In this document: piece by piece, positions 35,524 through 43,618 of the stretch | How positions within the stretch are numbered: the first letter of the stretch is position 1 | Layout: the number at the start of each line of letters is the position of its first letter | Notes under the pieces: generated by a model | The model's database searches: none | Seen by the model: only the letters and a program-made list of their open reading frames with translations | Told to the model about the DNA's origin: nothing | Made by a program: the position numbers and the translations under genes | Assembly (NCBI GenBank): GCA_031274415.1 | Contig: JAISQD010000186.1 | Span: 1 to 47,167, forward strand | Origin: Tannerellaceae bacterium | GTDB lineage: Bacteria; Bacteroidota; Bacteroidia; Bacteroidales; Tannerellaceae | Direction: 5' to 3' | DNA: 47,167 nt

Positions 35524-36519
35524 TTATCTCGAACTCCCGTTATATTTAGACTCCGTCAGGATCTGTTGGGCGTCATGATTCCGCATGAGGTTTTCCGGCG
35601 TCTCCTTTGTCTCTTTCATATACCGGTCGACAATCCGCCAACCGATCCATGTCCCGATATGACCCGGAGCGCCGGAGGCGGGAAAGCCGGGAGCATCTTC
35701 AAAATAGTTGTTCGTTGTCAGGTAATCGGGCGTATATACATGTTTCTCCCCTATGATTGTTTTCCACAAAGATCGTTCGTACTCTTTGCACCATTCATAC
35801 TCTTCCACGGTATACCCCATCAGGCAGGAGGGCGTCAGGTCGGGAAAGGCCTGTGCAACGAGATAGTTTATTTTCCCTTCATAGACCATACGTTCCAGTA
35901 AGACATTTTCTTTCCCTGAAAAGGGGTATTCGGACATGATCCATCCCGCCAGGTAATCAGGAGCGATACGGGAACGCTGCATCTTCTCGCGCTGATAATC
36001 GTAGAAAAACTCCTTGTATAAAGGATACTCTTTCCCCATATACTTATCGATAGAGATCGACAACAGATTCCCGGCCACCAATACATTTTGGTTCAATCCC
36101 GAAACATGCATATAGATTTCAGGAACGGTTACGGACGGCAGCGTGGCTTTCAGGTAAGCAAATGCGCTACCCAATTGCTGTTCGATATCGGCGACGGAAT
36201 CATACAGGGCGAGCGCGTCGCGATACAAGCCGTTCAATGTCGGTTCGGAATAGTAATTCACCAACCGGGCGGAAAAATCCGGCAGTTCGGGCGAGCGCAT
36301 ATTCAGGATACCTTTCCCCGTCACCTCCAGCATATCCCGGTATTCTTCCAGCAACCGGCCATACAAAAGGGAATCGTCCGATTCGACCACTTGGTACAAC
36401 GCTTGATCAAAACGATGGATATGAACAGGGGGAGCAGAAGCGAAACGGTTGTCGCCCTGTCCTTTACAACCTGTCGCAACGAACAGGCAAACCAACGCAT
36501 AAAGAATCTTGTCATACAT
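35524..36519 (-). CDS. gldB: GldB-like lipoprotein
   Basis: A 331-residue lipoprotein: MYDKILYALVCLFVATGC with the lipid Cys near residue 18. The body matches the gliding-motility GldB family kept in many non-gliding Bacteroidetes: IHRFDQALYQV, a long helical middle, VSGLNQNVLVAGNLLSISIDKYMG, CLMGYTVEEYEWCKEYE, and at the end GWRIVDRYMKE. The start at 36519 is chosen because it places the signal correctly; ATG 36528 adds three residues. It lies 25 bp after holB on the same strand, probably one operon. Role in non-gliding species is not established. Confidence 0.85.
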   Translation of the reverse strand: MYDKILYALVCLFVATGCKGQGDNRFASAPPVHIHRFDQALYQVVESDDSLLYGRLLEEYRDMLEVTGKGILNMRSPELPDFSARLVNYYSEPTLNGLYRDALALYDSVADIEQQLGSAFAYLKATLPSVTVPEIYMHVSGLNQNVLVAGNLLSISIDKYMGKEYPLYKEFFYDYQREKMQRSRIAPDYLAGWIMSEYPFSGKENVLLERMVYEGKINYLVAQAFPDLTPSCLMGYTVEEYEWCKEYERSLWKTIIGEKHVYTPDYLTTNNYFEDAPGFPASGAPGHIGTWIGWRIVDRYMKETKETPENLMRNHDAQQILTESKYNGSSR

Positions 36520-36544
36520 ACTTTCCAACTATTAATATGAACGT

Positions 36545-37669
36545 TCACCGCTTCAGGAGCACGGTAATACGCAAGGATAAATCAAAAAACACCATCTTGG
36601 CATGCACGTTTTGTACGATATGCTGTTCCGCCTTACTTAACTCTTCCATCAGGTCGAACACATTCCGTTCATTGACAAAAGGGGCGAATTTCTGGGCAAA
36701 AGCGGCCTCTTCGCGGTTCATATAGTTCAATTCCGGCATCTGGAGGTGGGAAATAAAGTTTTCACGAACCAACCGTTGGCAATAGGACAGGAAATTCTTC
36801 TGCCGTTCGCGGCCGATACCGGCCATCAGGTCGGCCATCGCTTTCATCCCTTTCACATTGCGCGACCATGAATTGCGCATCATTCCTTTGAACTGATCCA
36901 GGAAAAAGGCGTTCTCTTCGCCTAAACTGATTGCTTCCACCGCTTTCAGGTAATTCCCGTTGGCCAGATGGGCGATACGTTTCGCATCCTCTTCCGTCAG
37001 TCCATACCCACCGGCCATCGCTTTCGCCAGGTCTTCTTCCGGGATCGCCCGTACGTTCAGCCGTTGCGCCCTTGACTGTATCGTACCCAGTACCATATCG
37101 GGCGATTCGGAAACCATCAATATCACCGTATTCGCCGGTGGCTCTTCGATCACTTTCAACAGTTTGTTTGCGCATGAAAGGTGCATTTTCTCCGGTAGCC
37201 ACACCAACAATATACGGTAAGCCGCCTCATAAATCTTTAAACTGAGCTTCCGCACAATCTCATCGCTCTCTTTTGAATAGATCAGGGCTTGCGAATTGCC
37301 GGCATCCATGTATTCCAGCCAGTTATCGAGATTAAAATAGACATGCCCCTTCAGAAAAGTCCTCCATTCGGAAAGATAATCGTCGCAAACTTCCTTTTTC
37401 TTCTCCTTTTTGGCAACCATCGGAAAGATAAAATGCAAATCGGGATGAGCGATCACATCATATTTGACACACGAGGGACAATGTCCGCACGCATCCGTTT
37501 CCGACCGGTTCGTGCAATTCAGATACCGTGCGTAGGCAAACGCCAGAGGGAAAGCGCCCGCGCCTCCCTGTTCGCTAAAGAGTTGCGCATGCGGTATCGT
37601 CCCTCTCCGCGCCACGTCGACCAACCGTCGCTTCACCTCCTGCTGCCCTATAATGTCTTTAAAATACAT
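36545..37669 (-). CDS. holB: DNA polymerase III subunit delta prime
   Basis: A 374-residue clamp-loader subunit. It starts MYFKDIIGQQEVKRRLVD, typical of the family. The nucleotide-binding loop is degenerate (SEQGGAGAFPLA), as usual for delta prime, which does not hydrolyse ATP. A zinc module follows: CTNRSETDACGHCPSC. The sensor segment AANKLLKVIEEPPANTVILM-like stretch (NKLLKVIEEPP) and the IQSRAQRL motif are present. Start at 37669 is chosen over upstream ATG 37705 by family alignment. Followed by gldB. Confidence 0.92.
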   Translation of the reverse strand: MYFKDIIGQQEVKRRLVDVARRGTIPHAQLFSEQGGAGAFPLAFAYARYLNCTNRSETDACGHCPSCVKYDVIAHPDLHFIFPMVAKKEKKKEVCDDYLSEWRTFLKGHVYFNLDNWLEYMDAGNSQALIYSKESDEIVRKLSLKIYEAAYRILLVWLPEKMHLSCANKLLKVIEEPPANTVILMVSESPDMVLGTIQSRAQRLNVRAIPEEDLAKAMAGGYGLTEEDAKRIAHLANGNYLKAVEAISLGEENAFFLDQFKGMMRNSWSRNVKGMKAMADLMAGIGRERQKNFLSYCQRLVRENFISHLQMPELNYMNREEAAFAQKFAPFVNERNVFDLMEELSKAEQHIVQNVHAKMVFFDLSLRITVLLKR

Positions 37670-37776
37670 GCTGTTTCCTTTATTAAAGAACCAAAAATAA
37701 CACAATTCTCCGAATTATAAAAATCCGTTGCCATACATCCATGTGTTAATATTGAAAACAGACAAGTTCTTTTTCT

Positions 37777-37826
37777 TATCTTTGTGACGTATTTGGATTA
37801 TCTGTTATTTTTAATGTGTAGTTTTG
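37777..37826 (+). promoter_or_regulatory. Two tandem -7 boxes upstream of parA
   Basis: TATCTTTG (37777-37784) and TAGTTTTG (37819-37826) both fit TAnnTTTG. The second has TTTG at 37792-37795, 23 bp upstream, and lies 23 bp before the parA ATG; the first has ATTG at 37751-37754. Confidence 0.5.
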
Positions 37827-37848
37827 TGTCTGAATTATTTAATTAGAT

Positions 37849-38613
37849 ATGGGAAAGATTATTGCTGTAGCAAATCAAAAAGGCGGCGTAGGTAAAACGA
37901 CGACGACAATCAACCTGGCTGCCTCGCTGGCGGTACTTGAAAAGAAGATACTCGTTGTGGACGCCGATCCCCAAGCCAATGCCTCGTCGGGATTGGGTGT
38001 CGATATCCGCAATGTAAAGGTTTCCGTTTATGAGTGCCTGATAGATGGTAACGAGGCAAAACAGGCGATTGTCCATACGGAAGTGGAACGATTGGACATT
38101 ATCCCGTCTCATATTGATCTTGTCGGCGCGGAAATAGAGATGTTGAATATGGAAAACAGGGAACAGATACTCAAGCGCGTATTGGTTCCTTTGAAAGAGT
38201 TGTACGACTTTATCCTGATCGACTGTTCTCCCTCTTTGGGGCTGATTACCGTGAATGCGCTTACGGCCGCCGACTCGGTCATGATTCCGGTTCAATGTGA
38301 ATATTTTGCGTTGGAGGGAATCAGTAAACTATTGAACACGATTAAGATTATTAAGTCGAGGTTGAATCCGGAGCTGGAGATAGAAGGCTTTTTGCTTACC
38401 ATGTACGATTCGAGGCTTCGTTTGGCCAATCAGATCTACGAAGAGGTTAAACGTCCGTTCCGTGACCTGGTCTTTACGACGGTGATCCAGCGGAACATCA
38501 AACTAAGCGAGGCTTCCAGTTACGGGAAACCTGTCCTGTTGTACGATGCAGAGTCGAAAGGAGCGCTTAATCATATGCAATTGGCAAAGGAGATTATAGA
38601 TAAAAACAGATAA
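37849..38613 (+). CDS. parA: ParA/Soj chromosome-partition ATPase
   Basis: A 254-residue ATPase that binds DNA as an ATP dimer and moves ParB-parS complexes. The deviant Walker A is at 11-17 (KGGVGKT) with both lysines Lys11 and Lys16; Walker A' VDADPQANAS and Walker B FILIDCSPSLG follow. Typical RNIKLSEA segment near the end. Short N-terminus without HTH, as in chromosomal Soj. First gene of the parA-parB-DUF5683-mltD unit. Confidence 0.97.
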   Translation: MGKIIAVANQKGGVGKTTTTINLAASLAVLEKKILVVDADPQANASSGLGVDIRNVKVSVYECLIDGNEAKQAIVHTEVERLDIIPSHIDLVGAEIEMLNMENREQILKRVLVPLKELYDFILIDCSPSLGLITVNALTAADSVMIPVQCEYFALEGISKLLNTIKIIKSRLNPELEIEGFLLTMYDSRLRLANQIYEEVKRPFRDLVFTTVIQRNIKLSEASSYGKPVLLYDAESKGALNHMQLAKEIIDKNR

Positions 38614-38631
38614 GTTGTCGAGGAAGAAATT

Positions 38632-39519
38632 ATGGCAGTAGGTAAAAGATCGGTATTAGGGCGCGGGTTGGATGCATTAATTACAATGGACGACCTGTCG
38701 ACAGGCGGTTCGTCATCTATCAGTGAAATAGCATTAAGTAAAATCCAACCGAATCCGGAACAGCCCCGTTCCGTTTTTGAGGAAGAGGCATTGGATGAGT
38801 TGGCGACATCTATCCGTGCACTGGGCATTATCCAACCGATTACGCTTAAAGAGATAGGACATGACAAATATATGATTATCTCGGGCGAGCGCAGGTATCG
38901 CGCATCGCTCAAAGCCGGACTGGATCGTATCCCCGCTTATATCAAGACAGCGGAAGACGACAATGTGGTCGAAATGGCGCTGATTGAAAATATCCAAAGG
39001 GAAGACCTCAACGCCATTGAAATCGCCTTGGCTTATCAGAAACTGATAGACACCTACGGATTGACCCAGGAAAAGCTGAGTGAGCGGGTCGGCAAAAAGC
39101 GGACGACAATAGCCAACCACCTTCGCCTGTTAAAGCTTCCTGCCGAAATACAGGTTGGGCTTAAAGATAAAAAAATAGACATGGGGCATGCCAGGGCGTT
39201 GATTCCCGTAGAAGACCCGGAAGTGCAGCTGGCATTATACGAACAGATCCTGGAGGAGCATCTTTCCGTCAGGATGGTGGAAGAGATGGTGCGCGGGATC
39301 GTGGCAGGCGAGGAACTTCCCGGAAAGAAAAAGGACGGGAAAGCCCGTAAGCCGTTGCTTCCTAAAGAATATACCTTGTTAAAAGACCATTTGTCGCTCT
39401 TTTTCAATACCAAAGTACAGCTGACGTGCAACGACAAGGGGAAAGGGAAGATCAGTATCCCGTTTGCTTCGGAAGATGAGTTGGAGCGGCTGATCGGTCT
39501 GTTTGATCAGTTAAAATAA
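38632..39519 (+). CDS. parB: ParB/Spo0J chromosome-partition protein
   Basis: A 295-residue ParB. The N-terminus GKRSVLGRGLDAL is the ParA-contacting part. The CTPase domain has NPEQPR (41-46), GIIQPI (65-70), the GERRYRA box (85-91) and ENIQREDLN (119-127). A helix-turn-helix at about 144-165 (LTQEKLSERVGKKRTTIANHLRLL) binds parS. A C-terminal dimer domain follows a linker. It lies 18 bp after parA. No full parS site was found in this window. Confidence 0.97.
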   Translation: MAVGKRSVLGRGLDALITMDDLSTGGSSSISEIALSKIQPNPEQPRSVFEEEALDELATSIRALGIIQPITLKEIGHDKYMIISGERRYRASLKAGLDRIPAYIKTAEDDNVVEMALIENIQREDLNAIEIALAYQKLIDTYGLTQEKLSERVGKKRTTIANHLRLLKLPAEIQVGLKDKKIDMGHARALIPVEDPEVQLALYEQILEEHLSVRMVEEMVRGIVAGEELPGKKKDGKARKPLLPKEYTLLKDHLSLFFNTKVQLTCNDKGKGKISIPFASEDELERLIGLFDQLK

Positions 39520-39533
39520 TACGCAAAAAGATT

Positions 39534-40253
39534 GTGCGTACAAAAATAGAGATATGCAGTGTTTGGCTATTGCCGGTTTGGCTGTTCTGTTTTCCATTCA
39601 CCGCAAAGGCACAGGAGGTAACGAACCATCCTGATTCGACGACACAGGCGGTATTGGCGGCAGCTGATTCGGCCTTTGTCCCGGTTGCGGACATATCGAA
39701 AGCAACGTTTATGCCCAATCCGACAAAAGCCGTATTATTCTCCTTCATACCCGGTATGGGGCAGATCTATAACCGAAAATACTGGAAACTGCCGATTGTG
39801 TATGGAGGGTTTATGGCATTTATGTATGCTATAACATGGAACAACAAGAATTATCAGGATTACGGGGATGCCTATAAACAGATTATGGAAGATTCGCAGC
39901 AATATACCGCCGACACTGACCCGAACAGGTCTCCCGAAAAATACAATAATTGGGAGGGACGTAACTGGGTGAACTTCACTCCGGCAAATTCGAGCGCGGG
40001 GAACTATATTATGAACAGCACCTTTCATAATCAGTTGAAATACGGGAAAGATAGATTCCGCCGGTACAGGGATTTAAGCATTATCCTGGCGGTCGGATTC
40101 TATGCCATATGTATGATTGATTCTTATGTAGATGCCCAGTTGTTTAACTTTGATATCACGCCTGATCTGTCGATGAGGGTTGAGCCGGCCGTTTCGCTGA
40201 AAACCCCTTTCAGTTCGCATACGATCGGTGTGAATTGCAGTATAACGTTTTAA
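39534..40253 (+). CDS. DUF5683 membrane-associated protein
   Basis: A 239-residue exported protein starting at GTG 39534. Signal peptide ends near FTAKAQ. The DUF5683 core is clear: FMPNPTKAVLFSFIPGMGQIYNRKYWKLPIVYGGFMAFMYAI, with a hydrophobic helix, then NHEY-like polar stretches, RYRDLSIILAVGFYAICMIDSYVDAQLFNFDI near the end and a strand-rich tail. It lies 14 bp after parB and 11 bp before mltD. Biochemical role unknown; the parAB-DUF5683-mltD order is, as I recall, common in Bacteroidales. Confidence 0.85.
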   Translation: MRTKIEICSVWLLPVWLFCFPFTAKAQEVTNHPDSTTQAVLAAADSAFVPVADISKATFMPNPTKAVLFSFIPGMGQIYNRKYWKLPIVYGGFMAFMYAITWNNKNYQDYGDAYKQIMEDSQQYTADTDPNRSPEKYNNWEGRNWVNFTPANSSAGNYIMNSTFHNQLKYGKDRFRRYRDLSIILAVGFYAICMIDSYVDAQLFNFDITPDLSMRVEPAVSLKTPFSSHTIGVNCSITF

Positions 40254-40264
40254 CCACGCGCTTT

Positions 40265-41767
40265 ATGAACAACTATTTATTCCATATACTTTGTTTACTC
40301 GTTTTTTCCTTGCCGGTTTCCGCACAGGAAAGCGGGGAGGCCGATACACTCTTGGTGGATGCGGGTTTCATGCCGGAAAGCCTGGATTCCGATGTGGATA
40401 GCCTGCTGCATAGCTGGCATGCACAGTATTTCACGAAAGCGGAAGAGTTCTGTCAGGACGACGAAGAAAACGTCTATTTTACCGATGATGTTATCCGTGA
40501 ACGGTTGGAGAGGCTACCCCATCTCATACCGATGACCTATAACCGGATGGTGCGCGACTGCATCAACCTGTATGCCGAACGCCGTCGTGGACTGGTACGG
40601 TATATGCTGGGAATGGCGAATGTCTATTTCCCTGTTATAGAACAGATATTGGCTGAACACGATTTACCTGTCGAGTTGAAGTACCTGGCTGTTGTTGAAA
40701 GCGCACTGAATCCAATGGCTCTTTCGAAGTTCGGAGCCAGTGGGATCTGGCAATTTATGCTGCCTACCGGTAAGTTTTACGGACTACAGATTAACAGCCT
40801 GATAGACGAAAGGCGCGACCCGGTGAAAGCCACCCATGCCGCTTGCCGGTATTTTAAGGATATGTATGCGATTTATGGAGACTGGCATTTGGTTCTCGCC
40901 TCATACAATTGCGGGCCGAATAATGTCAATAAGGCGATACGCCGTTCGGGAGGTAAAACCGATTTCTGGAAAATATTCCCCTATCTGCCGAAAGAGACCC
41001 GTTCGTATGTTCCCCTCTTTATTGCCGCCGGTTATATTATGAATTATTATTGCGATCATAACCTTTGTCCGGTACAGGCCATTCTGCCGTTGGCTACCGA
41101 TACGGTCATGATAAACAGGATACTTCACCTCAGGCAGGTGGCCGATGTGTTAGAAATGGATGTGACCCAGTTGCGGGCGTTAAACCCGCAATACATGCGT
41201 GATATTGTTCCCGGCCATGTTGCCCCGTCGGTGCTCAAACTGCCTGTGCCACAAACGTATGCTTTCATCGACAAGGAAGATACCGTCTTTACCCACCGGG
41301 TAGAGGAGCTGTTGGGTAATCCTCCGGCAGATAAAAAAGAGCGGTCGCAACAGTCGACGCGTGAACAAATCACCCACATTGCCGCACAAGGGGAGAACCT
41401 GTATACGATAGCCAATTTATATGGAGTCACCGCCCAGGATATCCGTAAATGGAACGGGCTTGGCTCTAACCGTGTCGCCCGCGGTAAGAAACTTCGTTTA
41501 TATGTGAATAACGGGGGCGTACCCTTTGCCTCTACGGCTCCCACCCCTACGCCTCCCACCCCTTCTGCTACGCCTCCTGCTGCCAAGCCATCCCTGAACG
41601 CCTCCACGCCAAAAGGAGAGGTGACTTACCAGGTCCAATCAGGAGATTCTTTATACTCTATTTCCAAGAAATATCCGGGTGTTACGGTTGCTGATTTACA
41701 AAAAGCGAATAACCTGCCCAATGCGAATATCCGCCCCGGCCAGCTATTGAAAATCCCCAAAGGATAA
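40265..41767 (+). CDS. mltD: MltD-like membrane-bound lytic transglycosylase with LysM repeats
   Basis: A 500-residue exported murein hydrolase. Signal peptide ends LPVSAQ. The SLT domain holds catalytic Glu145 in VVESALNPMALSKFGASGIWQFM and GLQINSLIDERRDPVKATHAACRYF, ASYNCGPNNVNKAI. Two LysM domains lie at about 367-412 and 455-500, separated by a Thr/Pro-rich linker. It cuts glycan strands and binds peptidoglycan by LysM. ATG 40265 is chosen because it gives a proper signal; the frame is open upstream into DUF5683. No lipobox is seen, unlike E. coli MltD. Confidence 0.93.
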   Translation: MNNYLFHILCLLVFSLPVSAQESGEADTLLVDAGFMPESLDSDVDSLLHSWHAQYFTKAEEFCQDDEENVYFTDDVIRERLERLPHLIPMTYNRMVRDCINLYAERRRGLVRYMLGMANVYFPVIEQILAEHDLPVELKYLAVVESALNPMALSKFGASGIWQFMLPTGKFYGLQINSLIDERRDPVKATHAACRYFKDMYAIYGDWHLVLASYNCGPNNVNKAIRRSGGKTDFWKIFPYLPKETRSYVPLFIAAGYIMNYYCDHNLCPVQAILPLATDTVMINRILHLRQVADVLEMDVTQLRALNPQYMRDIVPGHVAPSVLKLPVPQTYAFIDKEDTVFTHRVEELLGNPPADKKERSQQSTREQITHIAAQGENLYTIANLYGVTAQDIRKWNGLGSNRVARGKKLRLYVNNGGVPFASTAPTPTPPTPSATPPAAKPSLNASTPKGEVTYQVQSGDSLYSISKKYPGVTVADLQKANNLPNANIRPGQLLKIPKG

Positions 41768-41792
41768 GCCTTCGGCAAATCACCTGTGCGCA

Positions 41793-42632
41793 TCAATATC
41801 GTTTCAAACTCATGTCCAAGCTCTTGACGGAGTGGGTCAGGGCGCCTATGGAGATATAATCCACCCCTGCTTCGGCATAGGGACGGAGGGTGTCGAATGT
41901 GATGCCGCCGGATGATTCGGTTTCATACCGCCCGTTGATACGGCGGACGGCCTCTTTTGTCTCTTCCACGGTGAAATTGTCCAACATGATCCGGTCGATA
42001 CCGCCGGTGTCCAAGACCTCTTCCAGCTCGCGGAAATTGCGGACTTCGATCTCTATTTTCAGGTTTTTCCTATTCTCTTTCAGGTAGTTTCTTGCACGTG
42101 TAATGGCCTGTTCTATCCCTCCGGCAAAATCCACATGGTTGTCTTTCAGCAGGATCATATCGAACAGTCCGACCCTGTGATTCATTCCTCCTCCGATCCG
42201 GACTGCCTCTTTCTCGATCATACGCATCCCCGGCGTTGTTTTGCGGGTATCCAATACATGGGTTTTTGTCCCTTCCAGGGCTTTGACATACCGGTGGGTA
42301 GCGGTGGCAATGCCGCTCATCCGTTGCATCACGTTCAGCACCAGCCGCTCGGTTTGCAGCAACGCCTGTACTTTTCCTTCCACCAGGAACGCGATATCTC
42401 CTTTTTTTACCGCTTCCCCGTCGTGTATATATACGGTAACGCGCAATCCGGGATCGAAGGTGTGGAAGATGCGTTTCGCCATGTCCACGCCGGCCAGTAT
42501 ACCCTCCTCTTTGATGAGCAGCCGGCTCTTCCCCATCGCGTCGGGAGGGATACAGCATAACGTCGTATGATCGCCTTCGCCGATATCTTCGGCAAAAGCG
42601 AGCCTGATCAGTTCGTCGATTAAATGATCCAT
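41793..42632 (-). CDS. nadC: Nicotinate-nucleotide diphosphorylase (carboxylating)
   Basis: A 279-residue quinolinate phosphoribosyltransferase, converting quinolinate and PRPP to nicotinate mononucleotide in NAD synthesis. Family segments: EDIGEGDHTT near the start, LNVMQRMSGIATATHRYV, VLDTRKTTPGMRMIEKEAVRIGGGMNHRVGLFDMILLKDNH (Arg, Lys and His of the site), IEIEVRNFRELEEVL and ISIGALTHSVKSLDMSL at the end. Length normal. It follows the DUF4783 gene by 4 bp; nadA and nadB are not in the window. Confidence 0.97.
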   Translation of the reverse strand: MDHLIDELIRLAFAEDIGEGDHTTLCCIPPDAMGKSRLLIKEEGILAGVDMAKRIFHTFDPGLRVTVYIHDGEAVKKGDIAFLVEGKVQALLQTERLVLNVMQRMSGIATATHRYVKALEGTKTHVLDTRKTTPGMRMIEKEAVRIGGGMNHRVGLFDMILLKDNHVDFAGGIEQAITRARNYLKENRKNLKIEIEVRNFRELEEVLDTGGIDRIMLDNFTVEETKEAVRRINGRYETESSGGITFDTLRPYAEAGVDYISIGALTHSVKSLDMSLKRY

Positions 42633-42636
42633 TCGT

Positions 42637-43008
42637 TTATTCTATTCTTATTGATTGTATAACAGCTTTGTTTTTCTCGGCCCGGTAGGTGATATTGACA
42701 CGGAACTCGCCTGTCTCCGTAGGCAGTTTACCTACAAAAAAGCCGCTTTCTTTCTTGTCTGCATGGTGAACAACGGAGAATCCGCCGGGCTTGTTCGACC
42801 GGAAAAAGGTATCCAACAGGGCGACAGCATCGTTTGCAGGACATTTCTTTGATACGCCGGGCAGGTCTATGTCTACCTCCGTATCCATACAGGATGTCAG
42901 CATGGATACGTCTCCGTTTTTAAATGCATTGGATATCAGGGTTATATCTGCGGCGCAGACATATAAACAGGAGCATATGAACGTAAATAGGACGAATAAT
43001 CGCTTCAT
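42637..43008 (-). CDS. DUF4783 secreted protein
   Basis: A 123-residue small exported protein: signal peptide MKRLFVLFTFICSCLYVCAA, then a lumazine-binding/NTF2-like fold typical of DUF4783 (ISNAFKNGDVSMLTSCMDTEVDIDLPG, FFRSNKPGGFSVVHHADKKESGFFVGKL, FRVNITYRAEKN). Function unknown. Start 43008 is chosen over ATG 43050, which would run across the promoter. Head of a two-gene unit with nadC. Confidence 0.85.
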   Translation of the reverse strand: MKRLFVLFTFICSCLYVCAADITLISNAFKNGDVSMLTSCMDTEVDIDLPGVSKKCPANDAVALLDTFFRSNKPGGFSVVHHADKKESGFFVGKLPTETGEFRVNITYRAEKNKAVIQSIRIE

Positions 43009-43047
43009 AATCTCTTCTTTTTGGATTAAACAATATACAAAGGTTAA

Positions 43048-43055
43048 CAAAAATA
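43048..43055 (-). promoter_or_regulatory. -7 box for DUF4783-nadC
   Basis: On the minus strand TATTTTTG fits TAnnTTTG, 39 bp before the DUF4783 ATG; it lies back to back with the rlmH box. Confidence 0.45.
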
Positions 43056-43057
43056 AC

Positions 43058-43065
43058 TACTTTTG
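43058..43065 (+). promoter_or_regulatory. -7 box for rlmH
   Basis: TACTTTTG fits TAnnTTTG and lies 37 bp before the rlmH ATG. Confidence 0.5.
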
Positions 43066-43102
43066 CAACTTCATATGCATTAAAATACAATGACGGTATG
43101 AC

Positions 43103-43576
43103 ATGAAGACTCTTTTTATAGCCATAGGAAAGACAGAGGCGCCCTATCTTTTGGAAGCGATCGAGATATACAGGAAGCGTTTGGAGCATTACGTCTCTTT
43201 CGATATGTTGACTATTCCCGCTGCCAGGCAGACGAAGAACCTGCCGGAATCCCGGCAGAAAGAAAAGGAGGGGGAGCAGATCGTAAAGGCATTGGAGGCG
43301 GGCGACTATGTGGTGTTGCTCGATGAAAAGGGAAAAGAATATACCTCCCTGCAATTTGCCGCATATATGGAGAAAAAGATGTGCGCCGTCCCCAAGCGGC
43401 TGGTGTTTGTCGCCGGCGGCCCTTACGGTTTCAGCGATGCGGTATACCGGCAGGCCGCTGAAAAGATGTCGCTCAGCAGGATGACCTTTTCCCACCAAAT
43501 GATCCGCCTCCTGTTTGTCGAACAGCTCTATCGTGCAATGACCATCCTCCACAACGAGCCTTATCATCATGAATAG
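43103..43576 (+). CDS. rlmH: 23S rRNA pseudouridine-1915 N3-methyltransferase
   Basis: A 157-residue SPOUT methyltransferase that modifies helix 69 of 23S rRNA on the 70S ribosome. The knot region is plain: VVLLDEKGKEYTS at 70-82, FVAGGPYGF at 102-110 (SAM binding) and LSRMTFSHQMIRLLFVEQLYRAMTI at 124-148. Length and motifs normal. Divergent from DUF4783-nadC; an AT-rich 42-bp gap with ATAGATAAACAGATAAATAAA separates it from the next gene. Confidence 0.97.
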   Translation: MKTLFIAIGKTEAPYLLEAIEIYRKRLEHYVSFDMLTIPAARQTKNLPESRQKEKEGEQIVKALEAGDYVVLLDEKGKEYTSLQFAAYMEKKMCAVPKRLVFVAGGPYGFSDAVYRQAAEKMSLSRMTFSHQMIRLLFVEQLYRAMTILHNEPYHHE

Positions 43577-43618
43577 ATAGATAAACAGATAAATAAACAA
43601 TTTTAAAAATAAAAATCT

